Position numbers and translations under genes: made by a program. This document shows, in pieces, positions 6,739-7,332 of a stretch of DNA of 7,332 nt. The notes under the pieces are model-generated. The model ran no database searches. It worked only from the letters and a program-made list of their open reading frames with translations, and was not told where the DNA came from. This DNA comes from Flavobacteriales bacterium UBA5869 (GTDB lineage: Bacteria; Bacteroidota; Bacteroidia; Flavobacteriales_D; Crocinitomicaceae): the NCBI GenBank assembly GCA_002432565.1, contig DJFP01000155.1, forward strand, positions 5,942 through 13,273. The letters run 5' to 3'. The first letter of the stretch is position 1; each line of letters begins with the position of its first letter.

Positions 6739-7332
6739 TTATTTGACTTCAATGATCATGACACAAACGTCATCCACTTGTTCGATGTCCATTTTCCATC
6801 TATGAAAAGCGTCACGCATGTAATTAATCTGATTACTAACAGTTTCCGCAGATGAGGCAAGAAGCAGGTTCATCATATTTGCGCGTTTCATCTTTTTTTG
6901 AATTTCTCCCCCGATTTGGTCCGAATAACCATCGGAAAATAATACAATGCGATCACCGGAAATACAACTGAATTGTTTGTTTTCAAAAGGAATATTTACA
7001 AACGATCTGCCTACAGGTCTTCGGGTTCCGTTAATAACTCCAATCTCAGTAGTGTCATTTTCATACTTGATGGGAAATTCTCTTTGGTCGTTGGCCAATT
7101 TCTTTCGGATTATCAATGCATTGTGATTTGCTCCTGTAAAATGAAGTGTTTTAGTGTGTGGTTCAAAAATGCAGAAACTCAAATCCATTCCATCATTTAT
7201 CGTACTGCTCCCGCGATGAAGGCTTTTTAATAAAAACTGGTTGACATCTTCTACCATTAAAGCTGCATCCTTACCTGTATTTTCCTTCGTGACTTTTTCC
7301 AGTCCGTTCATTCCTATCAGTGAAACCATTGC
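6739..7332 (-). CDS. SpoIIE/PP2C-type serine phosphatase, C-terminal part (runs off the window)
   Basis: The visible 197 codons are the C-terminal part of a PPM/PP2C-like SpoIIE phosphatase domain. The start is not in the window: the reading frame is open to the edge, and the first residues AMVSLIG match the internal family segment that usually reads PGAFMSMIG. Counting from that Met, the landmarks are NDGMDLSFC (45-53), TGANHNALIIR (65-75), RRPVG (103-107), SGDRIVLFSDGYSDQIGG (124-141) and EQVDDVCV (183-190). The Asp of FSDG and the DD pair near the end are the usual C-terminal metal-binding positions; the N-terminal DGMG-type motif must lie to the right of the window. Such domains dephosphorylate anti-sigma-factor antagonists or similar phosphoserine targets. 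In Bacteroidota they are often the output module of larger sensors with TPR, GAF or membrane-sensor heads, so the full architecture is unknown. The gene is convergent with sdaA, with a 3-base gap and no room for a terminator between the stops. Confidence 0.9.
   Translation of the reverse strand, partial: AMVSLIGMNGLEKVTKENTGKDAALMVEDVNQFLLKSLHRGSSTINDGMDLSFCIFEPHTKTLHFTGANHNALIIRKKLANDQREFPIKYENDTTEIGVINGTRRPVGRSFVNIPFENKQFSCISGDRIVLFSDGYSDQIGGEIQKKMKRANMMNLLLASSAETVSNQINYMRDAFHRWKMDIEQVDDVCVMIIEVK

Noticed and set aside
6973..7230. Plus-strand 85-codon frame opposite the phosphatase domain
   Set aside because: The minus strand carries clear SpoIIE/PP2C motifs through the same bases, and the plus-strand product shows no family features.
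7327..7329. ATG taken as the true start of the minus-strand phosphatase gene
   Set aside because: The frame stays open to the window edge, and this Met corresponds to an internal position of the family; the N-terminal metal-binding motif would be missing from a protein that began here.

Overview
The window looks like chromosomal DNA of a member of Bacteroidota, most likely Flavobacteriales (perhaps the Crocinitomicaceae/Fluviicola side, a judgement from protein style only). The reasons are a giant secreted protein ending in a gliding-motility-associated C-terminal (CHU_C) sorting domain, which marks type IX secretion; start codons without Shine-Dalgarno sequences; promoter-like TAnnTTTG motifs of the Bacteroidota type; and moderately AT-rich DNA.

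Left part (1-4335): about 416 bases hold no convincing gene but carry a good promoter candidate (TTG-N19-TAnnTTTG at 121-150). They lead into a two-gene, same-strand unit. The first gene encodes a small exported four-cysteine protein of unknown function. The second encodes a 1120-residue modular surface or secreted protein: signal peptide, reelin-repeat-like jelly-roll domain, Ig-like modules, three tandem 95-residue repeats, two PKD-like domains and a CHU_C domain. A strong hairpin terminator closes the unit at 4295-4335.

Right part (4336-7332): two plus-strand housekeeping genes follow. One is yaaA (peroxide-stress iron-control protein). The other is a single-chain iron-sulfur L-serine ammonia-lyase (sdaA type) with all four expected cluster cysteines, including the C-terminal one. 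The right edge carries the C-terminal two-thirds or so of a SpoIIE/PP2C-type phosphatase domain on the minus strand. Its stop codon lies only 3 bases from the sdaA stop.

No tRNA, rRNA, CRISPR array, insertion sequence or prophage gene was seen. I do not see a clear undescribed system. The most interesting items are the large surface protein (a G8 tract that could switch it off, its reelin-like head and its triple repeat) and its small cysteine-rich neighbour, which could be a functional partner.
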